Below are positions 53,031 to 64,000 of a DNA stretch of 64,000 nucleotides, piece after piece. The position numbers and the translations under genes were made by a program. Position 1 is the stretch's first letter. The number at the start of each line of letters is the position of its first letter. Under the pieces are notes generated by a model that was not told where the DNA came from, did no database searches, and worked only from the letters and a program-made list of their open reading frames with translations. Origin of the DNA: Cristatella mucedo (taxonomy: Eukaryota > Bryozoa > Phylactolaemata > Cristatellidae). The stretch is from positions 7,496,501-7,560,500 of the forward strand of contig WPIO01000008.1 of NCBI GenBank assembly GCA_009760855.2. The letters run 5' to 3'.

Positions 53031-54300
53031 CTAGCGAGACAACGATCGGTCTGGCAGACGAAGCACTGGCGTGGTTTAAATCGTACTTGTCTGATCGTGT
53101 TCAATCCGTGTCGTGTGGGGTCAGGTATCACACACGAGACGGGTCACCTGTGGAGTCCCTCAAGGGTCTGTACTCGGTCCCTTGCTGTTCTCCATTTATA
53201 CTCAACCTCTGGGAAAAATGATAAAGGCCGATGGAATAGGATACCACTTTTATGCTAACGATACTCAGCTGTATTTGTCATTCAAACCGCCGGAATCTGC
53301 TGCAGCAAATGAGAAACTGAATGCTTGCCTTGCCGACATTCGGTCCTGACTATCAGAAAACTTCTTCAAACTTAATTACGAGAAAACCGAACTGCTGCTC
53401 ATAGGACACCCTAAGTGTGTGGCTTGATTAAAAGGCTTTGCTCTTCTAATAAGTGATGCTATTGTGCGACCATCACCACGTGCTCGAAATTTAGGTGTCG
53501 TTTTCGACAACTGCCTCAGTTTTCAAAGCTTCATTCAGAAGACTGCTTCTACAGCTAGCCATCACGTCCGACCCCTATCCAAGATTAGGAGCTCTCTCCC
53601 ACAGTGGCTTGTACAAAATTTAACTAGCTCTTTAATTCTGTCTCGGCTTGATTATTGTAATTCCCTTTTGGCTGGGCTACCAAAGAAAGCGACTAGGTCA
53701 CTGCAGCTGGCTACGAATATGGCTGCAAGGCTGGTCTTCAAGTAAAAGAGGTTTGAGCACGCATCTCCTTATCTAAAAGAGCTAAGATGGATGCCGGTTG
53801 ACCAACGGATTCAGAGCAAGGTTCTTACGCTGACCCACAAGGCCCGCCACGGCTCGGCTCCTACATACCTAGCTGAACTGCTGCATCAGTTTCAGCCTCC
53901 TCGTGATCTCAGGCCCTGTGTGGACAATAAATTAGCTGTTCCTTTCCTCAGCTTAAATACCGTTGGCGACAGAAGTTTTAGCTCTGTGGGTCCTAGACTG
54001 TGGAACTCGCTTCCACAATTCTTACGAAACGACAACTACTCCACTACTGCCGACTATAGTTCATCCTTCTCAGGGGTCCTGAGCTGCCACTTCCATGCTA
54101 CTCACTACATCAACTGCTCTCCTGACTCTGCTATGCTTCCCACTTTCTCTTTGTTGCGTGAGACGAAGTCTGTTGGGTACCGAATGTGTACCGAAAGCCG
54201 CTTAGGCTGTGAGTGCGCTAGACAAAACTCTCTGCGTAACACCCACATGGTCTTTATGACTTTGTGGAGTTACAGACGGAGATACATTACATTACATTAG
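53030..54300 (+). mobile_element. LINE-B, 5'-truncated with reverse transcriptase remains
   Basis: Second non-LTR family. [34 protein letters not shown], then ARNLGVVFDNCLSFQSFIQK, LDYCNSLLAGLPKKATRSLQ and a C-terminal SVGPRLWNSLPQFLR. Several in-frame stops. The 3' end has ccgaaagccgcttaggctgtg and an (acatt)n tail. Shares the CNSLLAGLP region with LINE-A but has a different 3' UTR. Confidence 0.87.
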
Positions 54301-54309
54301 AGAAAGTTT

Positions 54310-54765
54310 GCTGCCATTCATGTGCGGATGTTATTAATGCGTGCAGCAAGGGCGCTGAGAGAATTCGGGGTGCAAGAGGGCTGGTAGTGATCAAAACAAA
54401 GGTACAACCGAGCGTCATCTGCATAGAAGCGAAAGCGTAGGTTGTGCGTGACAATCATAACGGGAAGAAGAAAATGTAAACCGTAAAAAGAACCGAACCA
54501 ATCACAGACCCCGAGATATCCCATACTTCAGGAGTTCCTCGGATGATCTTTGTTCACATAAAATACTCTGGAGTCACCCAGTGAGATAGTACTGGACCAT
54601 TGCACTGCAGTGACATGATATCCAGGCGAGATGGGAGGTGCTCAAGAAAGACTTGGTGATCGGTCGTATCAAAAGCTGCCGAAAGATCAAGGAAAACAAG
54701 CAAAGAAACTCTATCTAAGTCGAAATTCCTAAGAAGTCGCTATGCATCCGAAGCACTGCTGACTT
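54310..54765 (-). mobile_element. LINE reverse transcriptase fragment
   Basis: On the minus strand LRFRFYADDARLYLCFD keeps an intact YADD box; upstream part parallels LINE-A 51780-51990 (ctttcttgagcacctcc on -). Confidence 0.75.
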
Positions 54766-54767
54766 GG

Positions 54768-55108
54768 TGAAGTGACTTGGCTAAAAACCGACAGGAACTG
54801 ACACGTCCTCTGACTTGACCACATTGGAAACAAGCTAAAAACGCATCTGTTTCTCATAGCATTCAGTGGGTCCGTGTGATTCGTCCTTTGTGTGCTTATG
54901 CGTGCTGACATTGTGCATGCTACCACTAAACATATTTGCGTACTGACCCTGTGCATGACACCATTAAACATGTTATGCTTGTGGTCATTGAGTATGCAAG
55001 TACTTACCATTCGATCATGCTTCCTGAGTAGCAAATTTAAAGTGCCTAGAAAGAGATTGAGTTCTCTGTATGTGTTATAGCAACTTTATTATTATTATTA
55101 TTATATTA
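54768..55108 (+). mobile_element. LINE-A 3' end copy
   Basis: gcattcagtgggtccgtgtg, gcgtgctgacattgtgcatg, gtgcctagaaagagattgag, then an (att)n tail. Confidence 0.85.
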
Positions 55109-55384
55109 TCACTAGCTAAGTTTGAAGTTTCAATATACATGTTCAGTTGGCCTACCACCGTTCCTTCCACTGTTACAGCACTGTGACGATTGCTGGATAT
55201 AATGCTTACTTTGCTGCATTTAAAGAGATGGCTGACAATCAGCATCCGCATTTTCGGATTTTGTCTCTAGAATTCAACTATGGCCTAACAAAAGTGGCTC
55301 GGCCATACAATTGCTTGATAATACCTATATCATTTTTTATATTCACCAGGCAATAACATCGACACAAATCCGCTAAAGCAATTG

Positions 55385-55490
55385 TGCGACCGGCATCCTA
55401 AGCAGCCCGACAGCAGAGAGCACAATTACATCCCAGGGGCATATCATCCTCTACCGCTATACAAATGAGTCAGTTAAATCAGCTAATATT
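55385..55490 (+). mobile_element. Possible SINE 3' fragment
   Basis: ctctaccgctatacaaatgag and gttaaatcagctaatatt match the SINE tail; the head is unrecognisable. Confidence 0.45.
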
Positions 55491-55794
55491 ATTGATAGTA
55501 ATGCACTGTGTAGCTGCTTGAAGTCATTGCATCAGAAGTTTCAAGGATTCGTAGAAGCGTTACAACGTAAAAACGCCTCAAATCAAGCCATTTGTTCGTC
55601 GCATGAAAGAACGAAATAACGGAGCAATTGCATATATGACTTTAGCGCCGGTCTACGAATTATTTTGCGGCAAATATATTTCTTCAGTGCATCTGAAAGT
55701 CCAGGTACGCAGGTGGCAGGTACGCCTACCAACGGTGACAATAAGAAAAACATATAAGAGCCAATAATTTGACCGCGAAATATTGGCTATGCCA

Positions 55795-55960
55795 AGTTTC
55801 TCATTTTCTCTTTATTGCGTGAGATGAAGCCTGTGTGCTACCGAATGTGTCCCAAAAGCTGCGTAGGCTTTGAGTGCGCTACGCAAAAGTCTCATGCGTA
55901 ACACCACATCGTATTTGTGAGTATGTCGAGTTACAGACGGAGATAAATTACATTAAATAC
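55795..55960 (+). mobile_element. LINE-B 3' end copy
   Basis: gagatgaagcctgtgtgctacc, gagttacagacggagata and a short acatta tail. Confidence 0.8.
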
Positions 55961-56104
55961 GCTTCGCACATACCTCAGATATGACCACGGCGTTGCTTAA
56001 AACTTCCGACAGGCATATGCATCCAAATAGGAGGCCTTTTTTAAATCTTATCAAAGAATAAGTAACAATGCACGATACACAGCGACAAAAAACTAAATAA
56101 ATGG

Positions 56105-56132
56105 ACACTAGTTGATTTAACAGCCTCATTAT
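56105..56132 (-). mobile_element. SINE copy 3, distal (3') piece split off by the hAT insertion
   Basis: tagttgatttaacagcctc is the reverse complement of the SINE tail gaggctgtcaaatcaacta. It continues, without loss, at 60003 on the other side of the hAT. Confidence 0.85.
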
Positions 56133-56245
56133 TAGGGCTGTACCGGAATTCGGCTCCGGCTCCGGCTCCGGCCGAATTCCGGCCAATTTACAAATCCGGC
56201 TCCGGCTCCGGCTCCGGCCAAAACTTGGCCGGATTTGGCCGGATT
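56133..56245. repeat. hAT left subterminal CCGGCT/CCGGATTTGG repeats
   Basis: Two blocks of three to four CCGGCT hexamers plus two ggccggattt units. The right end (59898-59985) has matching arrays. Likely transposase binding sites by analogy with other hAT elements. Confidence 0.85.
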
Positions 56246-56993
56246 TTTCGAATTTTGGTTGAATATATTACTCGTTCCATTTATAAGAGGAAGGAGCTGG
56301 CCCGACGTCCCTGCGCTCTGCGTCGGGAGAGGGTGGGGAGGCCGAGAGGACGTTCAGACGCTGATTGAGCACTCCGACGTCAGGTCGTAACGACATGGTT
56401 TTGACCTCGGCTCGCGGCGGAACGTTTCCGAGCGCGGTTAGATTCTCAGACGTCAGAGCGGAACGCTGCGAGCGGCAGCCCGTCGTCGGTCAGGCCGCAC
56501 CATAGATTCGTTCGCAGTGCATTTGGTCTCACGAAGCCGCACTTGGCGGAAGCGTGCGGAACTTCTTCACGGTATACCTTCATTGCAATAGCAGTCACTC
56601 TGCAGCCAAGGCGAGACAACTTGCAAATCCGTGCAGGTAACAACACCACTAGCACTGTATATCTTTTGCGCTTTTTTCCGAAATTTGAGTTTTGCGTAGT
56701 GCGCAGTGTTGCTAGCGCCAGACCGCGTCACTACAGAAGTCACTGAACACATTTTGGTTGGTCTGGTGTGCCGCGACAGCTTTTGGCAGTTAATCGCGCC
56801 CCGCTGAAGTACGTAACCTAAAACGGGGCTGCATTCACGTATTTGAATTCTGTACATAGGACCAGGTCAGTGTGACTGCCGTGGAGAATGCGTGTGTGTG
56901 CGTGCAGTGCGCATAAATTGCTGGCTATACGCGTAAAGGGCGGCCTTATAAATAAATCCAAAAGTCTTTTAATTGTGTTTTATTTTTAACTAG

Positions 56994-59569
56994 ATGACAG
57001 ACAAAATGAAAAAACAGTCCAGTTTGGGAATACTTCAGAGAAAAGGACGGTGACAGCTCAAAATCCCAGTGTTTGCTGTGTCCAAGCATCTTGTCACGTG
57101 GTAAACCAGATGAGCCCAAAAAATTTTCAACTTCGGCCATGCTGACACATCTTCGCTCAAAACATTATAAAGAATACAACGAAATGCAAACCAAAATTGC
57201 TAATGCAAAGAAGAAGGCTGAAACTGCAGCACTGCCGAATGTTACACCTGGTGCAATAGGCAAAGTCATGATCCAGAAAACGATTCCCGAACAAGTTGCA
57301 TGCATGAAAGTATGGGATATCAATAACAGCTCATCAGTGAGAATTCACCGTGCCATTGCTAAGATAATAATAATAATAATAATAATATTGCACTTGATAA
57401 AGCGCCCTCAGAGAACTTAATCTCTTTCTAGGCGCTTTACATTTGCTGCAAAGTGATACGCAATAGAATAGTAAGTAAAATCATGCTTGAAAAACAAACA
57501 AAATGAATAACATGGTTAGGGGTGACATGCACTGGGTCAGCATGCAAATGTGGTTAGTGGCAGCATGAACAGTGTCAGCACGCATAAGCACATCGAGGAC
57601 GAATCACAAGGACCCACTAAATGCTGTCCTAAATAGGAATGTTTTTAAGTTTCTTTTAAATGTGGTCAGGTCAGGGGATGTTCTGATGCAGGTCGGGAGG
57701 GAGTTCCAGGCTGTGGGAGCATACGAGCTAAATGCACGGTCTCCAAAGGATTTAAGGTTTGTACGAGGTATTTCTAGACTGTTGGATTCCGAAAAGCGAG
57801 TGGTACGATGCTTTGCCTGATGGGGTAGTATCTCTGAAAGATAGGCTGGAGCCATAGAATGAAGAGACCTAAAAGTGAGCGACAAAACCTTGAAGTCAAT
57901 CCGTTGCTTGACTGGTAACCAGTGCAGGTCGGCGAGAAGTGGAGTAATGTGGCAACTGCGACGCTCACGGCAGACAAGCCTAGCTGCAGAGTTTTGCACC
58001 AGCTGCAATCGCCTGATGATAATAACAGATATGCAACCGGTTCAGATTGTTGAGAAGGCAGGCTTTGTTGAACTCATGGGAGTTTTAGAGAGGCGTTACA
58101 CTGTTCCATCACGAAAATATTTTGCAGAGAGAGTCATTCCTGAAATTAATGATGAAGTTTGCACCCAGCTGTTGGTAATACTCGATCCAGCAACTACTCC
58201 GTTTCTGTCCTTTACCACTGATACATGGACAGCAGACAATACTGTGCAATCATTCATGGGCTTAACTGCCCATTGGCTGACAGAGGAGTTTGAAAACATG
58301 AGTTTTGTGTTGGATTGCATGCCATTTGCTGGTCATCACACTGCTGCTGGACTGATGACTGCCTTTCAGCAGATGCTTGACAAATGGAACATTAGCTTTG
58401 GACGCTGTCATGTCGTACTTCGAGACAATGCGGCGAACATATCAAATGTTTTCGTGATGCCAACATAAAAAGCTTCGGGTGCTTTGCACATACCATGCAG
58501 TTATGTGTGCATGACGGATTGCTCAGTCAGCGGGGAGTATCAGACATAATAAGTATCGGAAAGAAATTAGTTGGTCATTTTAAACATTCTTCATCTGCGA
58601 GTGGTCGGTTCAAGGAGTTGCAGGCTGAACTGGGTTTGCCAGACCACCAGCTGTTACAAGACGTGAGCACAAGATGGAACTCAACGTTTTACATGCTGCG
58701 TCGTCTATGTGAACAGCGTCGTGCATTAACCCTCTACTGTTCAGAAGTCGTTGGCACTTCCTGCCCAACTGCACATCAGTGGTCCGTGGCTGAAAATGCT
58801 GTGTCCGTGCTTGCTCCGTTTGAAGAGGCAACAAGAGAAGTTAGCCGTGAAGCAGCACGTATATCACTAGTTATTCCTATTGTAACAGCTCTGCGGAACC
58901 TGTTGAAGAAGGACTGCACAGATGCAGGTGTAAAGACTATGAGGTCAACCCTAATCAACTCATTGAATGAACGCTTTGACAGTATCGAGCAGGAAGCCCT
59001 GGTATACAGTGGCGACAATGATTGATCCACGATTCAAAACAAAATTCTTCTCATCAGAAGCTACACTGACAGCTACAAAAGCAAGGGTTCTGCTTGCATT
59101 CAATGAATTGACAGGGCAGATAGAAACTGTGCAAGATGGAAGCCACAAAAATCAGTCTGAGCGGCAGGTTGACACAAATGAAGAAATTCCAGCCAAGCAA
59201 GCCCGGCTGGATAATTCTTCTCAATCATCAGTACTTTGGGAATGTTTTGATGACATTGTTCAATCTACTGCTGGTACCACAGGCAGTGAGCAACAACCAG
59301 ACATTGACAGTCAGCTGAACAAATACTTGGCAGAGCCATTAATAAACAGAGAGGCTGATCCACTACAGTGGTGGAGACAGAACAGGGAACGACTGCCAGC
59401 TCTGGCAACAGTAGCTCGCGTTTATTTGGGTGCTCCACCAACAAGTGTACCTTCAGAACGTTTGTTCAGTGTTGCTGGGGAAGTCCTCAGTGATCATCGA
59501 AGTTCACTTCTGCCAGAGAATGCAGCTCGACTGATATTTCTCAAATATAATTCAAAACTGATGAAATAA
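56994..59569 (+). pseudogene. hAT transposase (BED zinc finger, dimerisation domain), disrupted
   Basis: Possible 5' intron: donor gtaaca after 56637, acceptor tttttaactag before ATG 56994. The BED finger reads VWEYFREKDGD, CLLC, and HLRSKH (57019-57170). Catalytic part: LSFTTDTWTADNTVQSFMGL and HVVLRDNAANIS. C-terminal hAT dimerisation motif: PTSVPSERLFSVAGEVLSDH near 59440-59500. Breaks: an indel in the A-run near 57010, a LINE-A insertion at 57363-58017, a one-base frameshift near 58450, another near 58995. About 630 codons are recoverable across the pieces. Family affinity: ZBED-like hAT. Confidence 0.92.
57363..58017 (-). mobile_element. LINE-A copy inserted in the hAT transposase
   Basis: Minus-strand, 5'-truncated: LQLVQNSAARLVCRERRS, then LPVKQRIDFKVLSLTFRSLH, then the LINE-A 3' UTR and an (ATA)n tail at 57363-57388. 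gataataa appears on both sides (57363-57370, 58018-58025), a likely target duplication; removing the insert restores the frame (AIAK-IITDMQ). Confidence 0.93.
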
Positions 59570-59897
59570 ATTTAAGAAACAAATGTATGAAAAATATATA
59601 AAATTACAGTACTTATTTTTGAATTTTGAACTTTAGTCTCTTTTCATTTTTTTTGTGTTATTACCAATATTATGATGTAAAAAATGTTTACTCAATTTTT
59701 TAATAAAATGTCACTGCTATACGATTATCGCTGAGGTCTCCCACAGCAACACCTATTACACAAAAATAAACAAACAGCAAAAGACAATGATGCTACTTAT
59801 TATTAATAATATTTTTTTAATTAAATATTTATTGTAGTATATATCCTCAAGTAAAAACTTGGTAGTACAAATGGTAAAAATTTGTCCGATGAACAAA

Positions 59898-59985
59898 TCC
59901 GGCTCCGGCTCCGGCTCCGGCCGTATTTGTCATCAAAAATCCGGCAAATCCGGCTCCGGCCGAATTTGAAAAAATCAAATCCGGT
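59898..59985. repeat. hAT right subterminal CCGGCT repeats
   Basis: Hexamer array plus aaatccggc units inside the right TIR. Confidence 0.85.
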
Positions 59986-60002
59986 ACAGCCCTACTCATT
60001 AT

Positions 60003-60145
60003 ATAGCGACAGGAGAGCCTTTACGGCTATCACCACCGCTTGCAGTGGCGATAAAGGATCACTAACCGCAGGATTCGAACCCACGACTTCGGAACCGAGG
60101 TCGTGAAAAGCAACTACCTTACCCAGTGTGCCATCACGGCTTAAC
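60003..60145 (-). mobile_element. SINE copy 3, head and body
   Basis: Reverse strand: B box ggttcgaatcc (reverse complement ggattcgaacc at about 60071), gatagccgtaaaggctctcc body, A-box region near 60120-60140. Together with 56105-56132 it forms one SINE. Confidence 0.9.
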
Positions 60146-60849
60146 TACTGCGTAATAAGCAAATTTAAAGCAACCGGACACTGGCAAAGCAGCATGAACG
60201 TCAAAAGGCCAGACAAGCCGAAAGCAAGCACTGACAATATCGTAAAATACTGCCCTGAACCTTGAACCTGAAGGCACCTTTTAATGTCAAAGTCGTTGCA
60301 AGCAGCATTCGCACTGCTCAGGATTTCTGTTAACAATCTCTTGTTGGCAGCCTTTTATGGAGAATTAGGATTTTCAGGTACCGTTAATGCTTGATGCAAA
60401 TACTGGTTGGATTCTTCATTGCTTGTAGCACTTCATCGCTGCCATAGGCAATGAGCAAACTTGCTACGGAATCTTGACGCAGACGATGGATTTTACCAAT
60501 GAGATTCAGTGTTGACAGCAGTGGGGTGATTTCTAATAAGGACCAATAGAGCTAGTCAACCGGGATTTGAAGCTGGGAATAAGCATAGACCCATATGCCC
60601 ACTTTGAAGTGCATCACCATTTAAAGTACATTACATTACCTCACCACAAAGCTAGAAAGCTGTCTTGTATTATGCTGGAGGTCCGGTTATTGTACTGTCA
60701 ATAGTGTTATGGCTGTGATAAACTTCTTTCTAGTCTTTGAAACATAACAATATATCACAGTTAAAGTTACTAGTGTCTCCAAGTGTATAGGAGCAACAAA
60801 TTTGGCTGGGCAGGAAAATTGAGGCCCAAGTCCATGACACACACACACA

Positions 60850-60924
<75 letters not shown>

Positions 60925-60960
60925 ACAGAGACACACACACACACAGACACAGACACAGAG

Positions 60961-60993
<33 letters not shown>

Positions 60994-61150
60994 TGCATGT
61001 ACAAAGCATAAGCCCTGTCTTTAATTAAACCCTTTTCTTAAAAAACAATCAGCAGAAGTAATAATAAAACTTTTAATAAAAAGTGCATACAAAGCAAATC
61101 AATGGCGATAAGTCGTTCAATACCAGTCGGTCGCTAATGCAACAGCGCAT
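60146..61150. other. Spacer with long CA tract
   Basis: No coding seen apart from the microsatellite listed separately. Confidence 0.5.
60838..60988. repeat. (AC)n microsatellite
   Basis: About 150 bp of AC with a few AG interruptions. Confidence 0.98.
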
Positions 61151-61859
61151 GTGGTTGCCGTTGCAGGCTACAGCGGCGGACCGAGCTTCTGGAAGCCCCC
61201 ACGTCATTCCGCTCTGTGTACGACCTCATTCTCAAAAATGCAAAGTGGCCTGATTAAGGCAATCGATTGACGGCATGCCGATACGACGGGGAAGTCGACT
61301 GCTTTGGTCCGAGCAAACGTTGACAGGTTGAGCAGTTCAAGCGGGAGGGGGCCTTGCTGCTATTCCGGCAGGCGACTGGACGTCTGCACGCACGGAAGTG
61401 GTCGACGTCTGACAAACAGATTCCTACGCTAGCTGGGCCTTCTGGCAGCTGCCGGAGGCAGCGCATGACGTTTCGGCAATTCATGACAGCAGCAGGACGC
61501 TCGGGTGCGTGGCTGCGAGTGCTGTCAACGGAGCAAATGAGGTGCCAAAGTATGAGCTTGAAGCACAAAGCAGGCCCCAGCACTGATGCTGCGGACACCA
61601 ACGCCGGCCTCAGAGCGAGCCGGCCAACGATTAAGCAGCTGATGCAGAAGCAGGCTGCCCCTCGTGGCCGAGCCGTCGCCGACGATCTCCAGGAAAGCTG
61701 GCTTCGGCCGATGCAAGCTGCTATCGCCTCTATCGCAGTTCACTGTCTCAAGGTGAGCATCCCCTAGCCGATCAAGCGTTTCCAATTGCATGCCACTGTC
61801 GTTATTACTTCTTATGAAGCTATTCAAACTAGCTTGTGTCAGTAGCTGCTTCCACGATG

Positions 61860-63650
61860 GCTGCTGCCACGACCCGTGCTGCTGCTGCTGCTGCAGTAGT
61901 GGCTGCAAAAGCTTCGAAGGCGGCTCCGCATGCCAGGGCTGTGGCCCCACCGTCACTTGCCGTCGTTGTACTGGTGGCTGCTCCATCAGTGATGGCTGTT
62001 GCTGAAGCTGTTGCTTCAGTCTCGTCTCGCCAAGCAGCAGCTCGTCCAGTCGCAGGCTCAGCCGACAGATTTTAGAATCGACGATCTGCAGTGACCAGCC
62101 CATCTGATCTCGTTATGTGGCTTAAGTCACGCCAGCAAGCACTGATATTTGTTGCGCATGCATGAGCTCAAGCAAGCCAACATTCGCAACGGGCTAATAA
62201 GTAGACTACGAGGGGGTGTTTTGAGCCCGCACCCGAAACGCTGAAATGCGAACTTGTCCAGTGCTGGCAGTTTGACTGGCTGTTATGCTGGTCAGCAACT
62301 CACCGCTCGGTGACGCCTTGGCTGCACTCACCGTGAGCTGCTCTCGTAGAGCAGTCGCCGAAAGGCGGCACTCGAGTTCCAGCCTCTGCATTCGATGCTC
62401 GGCATCGGCGACTTGCTTTGTCAGCCGCAGCTGCTCGTCTTGCTTTAGTCGAAGTCGATTCTGCAGTGCCCAGAGGCAAAGTTTCGAGAATAGTGGTTTC
62501 ACATGGCTGTCCACATCTGGACAGATTGGCGTCGACCTGGTTGTCCAAACCAACTGATTGCTAGAAGTGGCAGTGACAACGTCGGAGGATCTTTGGCCGT
62601 GAACGGAGAGCCCTGGAAATATTCCAATATTAATGGATTAGTTGAGAGATTATCGTTGAATGGCTGTCGACACGATAAGATTTTGAGACCTTATTGGCAA
62701 GTTGGGGCTTCAAATGTATCTCTAGTTTCCAAGTCTATTGGCATCACTCTAAATGAAGACAATAAGAAAACTACCGAAGCTTATACTCGGCGAGCATGCA
62801 GACATCACTTTCGCGAACCAAAGCTACCATTAAATAACATCCACAGCATCTAAACCATCGGCAGATCCAATAGTACTGCAACTGAACTTGAAGTAAGGCG
62901 AAAGGTCTGATCAAACAAAGAACATGCAGTGAGGGCAACTTACAATTTCAAGACAATGCCGTGTCCACACGATTGATTGCTTATTTCAGGACGGTCAAAA
63001 TACTAAGCAAGCCATCTCTCAGAAATCAGCATTCCAATCAAATTTATTTCATAATCTAAATTTCTACCTTTATATCTCAATGTTCATCTCAAAATATCCA
63101 ATTTGTCCCAGTATCGCCACGATATTCTGCAGTCAGCTTGCGAGAGTTTTGTTTGCCATTCTCAGGAGAATGACTGACAGGAATCCCAGGCGGTGGCTAA
63201 TTTTTTGAGGCAGGCTCCAATAATGACCGCCATCAGGTTGTTCCCACTAGAACACCTGCCTCTAGCCCCTTGGCATGTAGATATAACTATCACTGATAAA
63301 TAATAACCCACGCCATGGCTAAAGACCAACGTGACTGGCCGATTCCGCGATTGGCCATCGCTTTTCTTTCGCGACAGCTCATTCGAGAATCTGGCTTCGT
63401 AGCCCCATTCGAGAGGTCTGGCACAGTCTGTGGACAGAACCGGACACTCAGCAGCAACGGCGTAGGCAGAGAGGAAGCTAGTAGCAGAAGAAACAGTTTT
63501 TCGCAAACCAGTGCATGCGGCAGTGAATCGAGAGAAGACTCACCGCCAACCTCGATGCATTGGGCGAGGTTGCGTCGTGCATCTTTGCCAGAGCTTCTCC
63601 GGCGCCTGCCTTGGGAAAACCGTCTCGAGGTACCTGGCAACTCTTCGGAC
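61860..63650 (-). CDS. Candidate coiled-coil protein gene, 4 exons, unrecognised
   Basis: Minus strand, transcription order: exon 63544-63650 (after ccctgcag, donor gtgagt), 63331-63427 (after tctgtccacag, weak donor gttggt), 62332-62516 (after tctgtccag, donor gtgagt) and 62085 downward (after cactgcag; open to 61525, lower limit a guess). Phases 1/0/1/0 agree across all joins. Exon 3 is a clear coiled coil: HVKPLFSKLCLWALQNRLRL, KQVADAEHRMQRLELECRLS, LREQLT. Exon 4 starts IVDSKICRLSLRLDELLLGE, then turns Gln-rich. No family recognised, and both ends of the gene are unknown. A + strand reading overlaps the lower part. Confidence 0.45.
62560..63330. other. Intron of the minus-strand candidate gene or spacer
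   Basis: AT-rich; a + strand frame 62503-62853 has no support. Nothing else seen. Confidence 0.4.
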
Positions 63651-63659
63651 CTGCAGGGA

Positions 63660-64000
63660 AATATAGACCTGGGTCGAATCGAGAGAAACCTTTTATTGGA
63701 AAATTAAAGTACCCCCTTCAAATGCCGAATGTCACAAAAGGTAACACGATTTGATCTGGGTTAACGAATCAGGTCACACCAAAGCACACGTGGGCAACTG
63801 CACATGGTGGCGTGAGCGGATGAGCAACAGCGAACAGGTTTGCTTCTGCCAGCTATTAGCTGTGAGCAAACTTCTCTTTGGTGGGCCCCTACTATGGTGC
63901 GTAAACTCTCGTGTTTGACTTGGTTTTGAGAGACCATTGTCCCCAGCTGTCGTCCTAGAGATTAGGAAAGATGCACAGTTTACAAAATAGCACAAAGTAC
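63660..64000. other. Window end, no feature
   Basis: No supported coding, RNA or repeat. Confidence 0.4.

Larger units (their letters stand above)
56133..59994 (+). mobile_element. hAT DNA transposon with TIRs and 8-bp target duplication
   Basis: Terminal inverted repeats TAGGGCTGTACCGGA at both ends, flanked by the perfect 8-bp duplication CTCATTAT (56125-56132 and 59995-60002), the length typical of hAT. Just inside each end lie CCGGCT hexamer arrays and ccggatttggccggattt repeats. Contains a BED-finger/hAT transposase gene, frameshifted and interrupted by a LINE-A copy, so this copy cannot encode transposase; the ends are intact. Confidence 0.96.

Noticed and set aside
62503..62853. 116-codon + strand frame
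   Set aside because: Overlaps the better-supported minus-strand exon and lacks any motif.

Overview
The window is animal nuclear DNA. Its genes are split by GT-AG introns with polypyrimidine tracts, it is full of microsatellites, and it carries non-LTR retrotransposons, a tRNA-derived SINE family and a hAT DNA transposon. There are no operons, ribosome binding sites or tandem prokaryotic genes. An opsin that keeps the retinal-binding lysine points to a metazoan other than a sponge; I cannot place the phylum from sequence alone.

Region 1 (about 129-30891, + strand) is a CEP350-like centrosomal protein gene. I could join 33 exons with mutually consistent splice phases, giving about 3,100 codons; the 5' exons lie outside the window. 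Landmark blocks occur in the same order as in human CEP350, which I compared from memory. The CAP-Gly domain that vertebrate CEP350 carries between its last large coiled-coil block and its C-terminal domain is not encoded in any exon I can find. Several introns hold LINE tails, a SINE copy, a fold-back element and long simple repeats.

Region 2 (33215-48591, + strand) is an opsin gene of four certain exons and a probable fifth, spread over 15 kb. By ungapped alignment to bovine numbering it has Lys296, Tyr113, Glu181, the DRY motif, NPxxY and both disulfide cysteines. Its introns are crowded with LINE debris, a 27-bp minisatellite, a perfect 125-bp direct repeat bracketing exon 4, and a diverged tandem duplication.

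Region 3 (about 49400-60150) is mostly mobile DNA: two LINE families (called LINE-A and LINE-B here) and a clear nested set. A hAT element with a perfect 8-bp target duplication sits inside a SINE, and a 5'-truncated LINE-A copy sits inside the hAT transposase gene. A weak two-exon candidate gene lies at 49419-50537.

Region 4 (about 60150-64000) has a long CA/GT tract and a probable minus-strand coiled-coil gene, four exons with matching phases, of unknown identity.

The two main genes, CEP350 and the opsin, have no known functional link. The rest is repeat biology.
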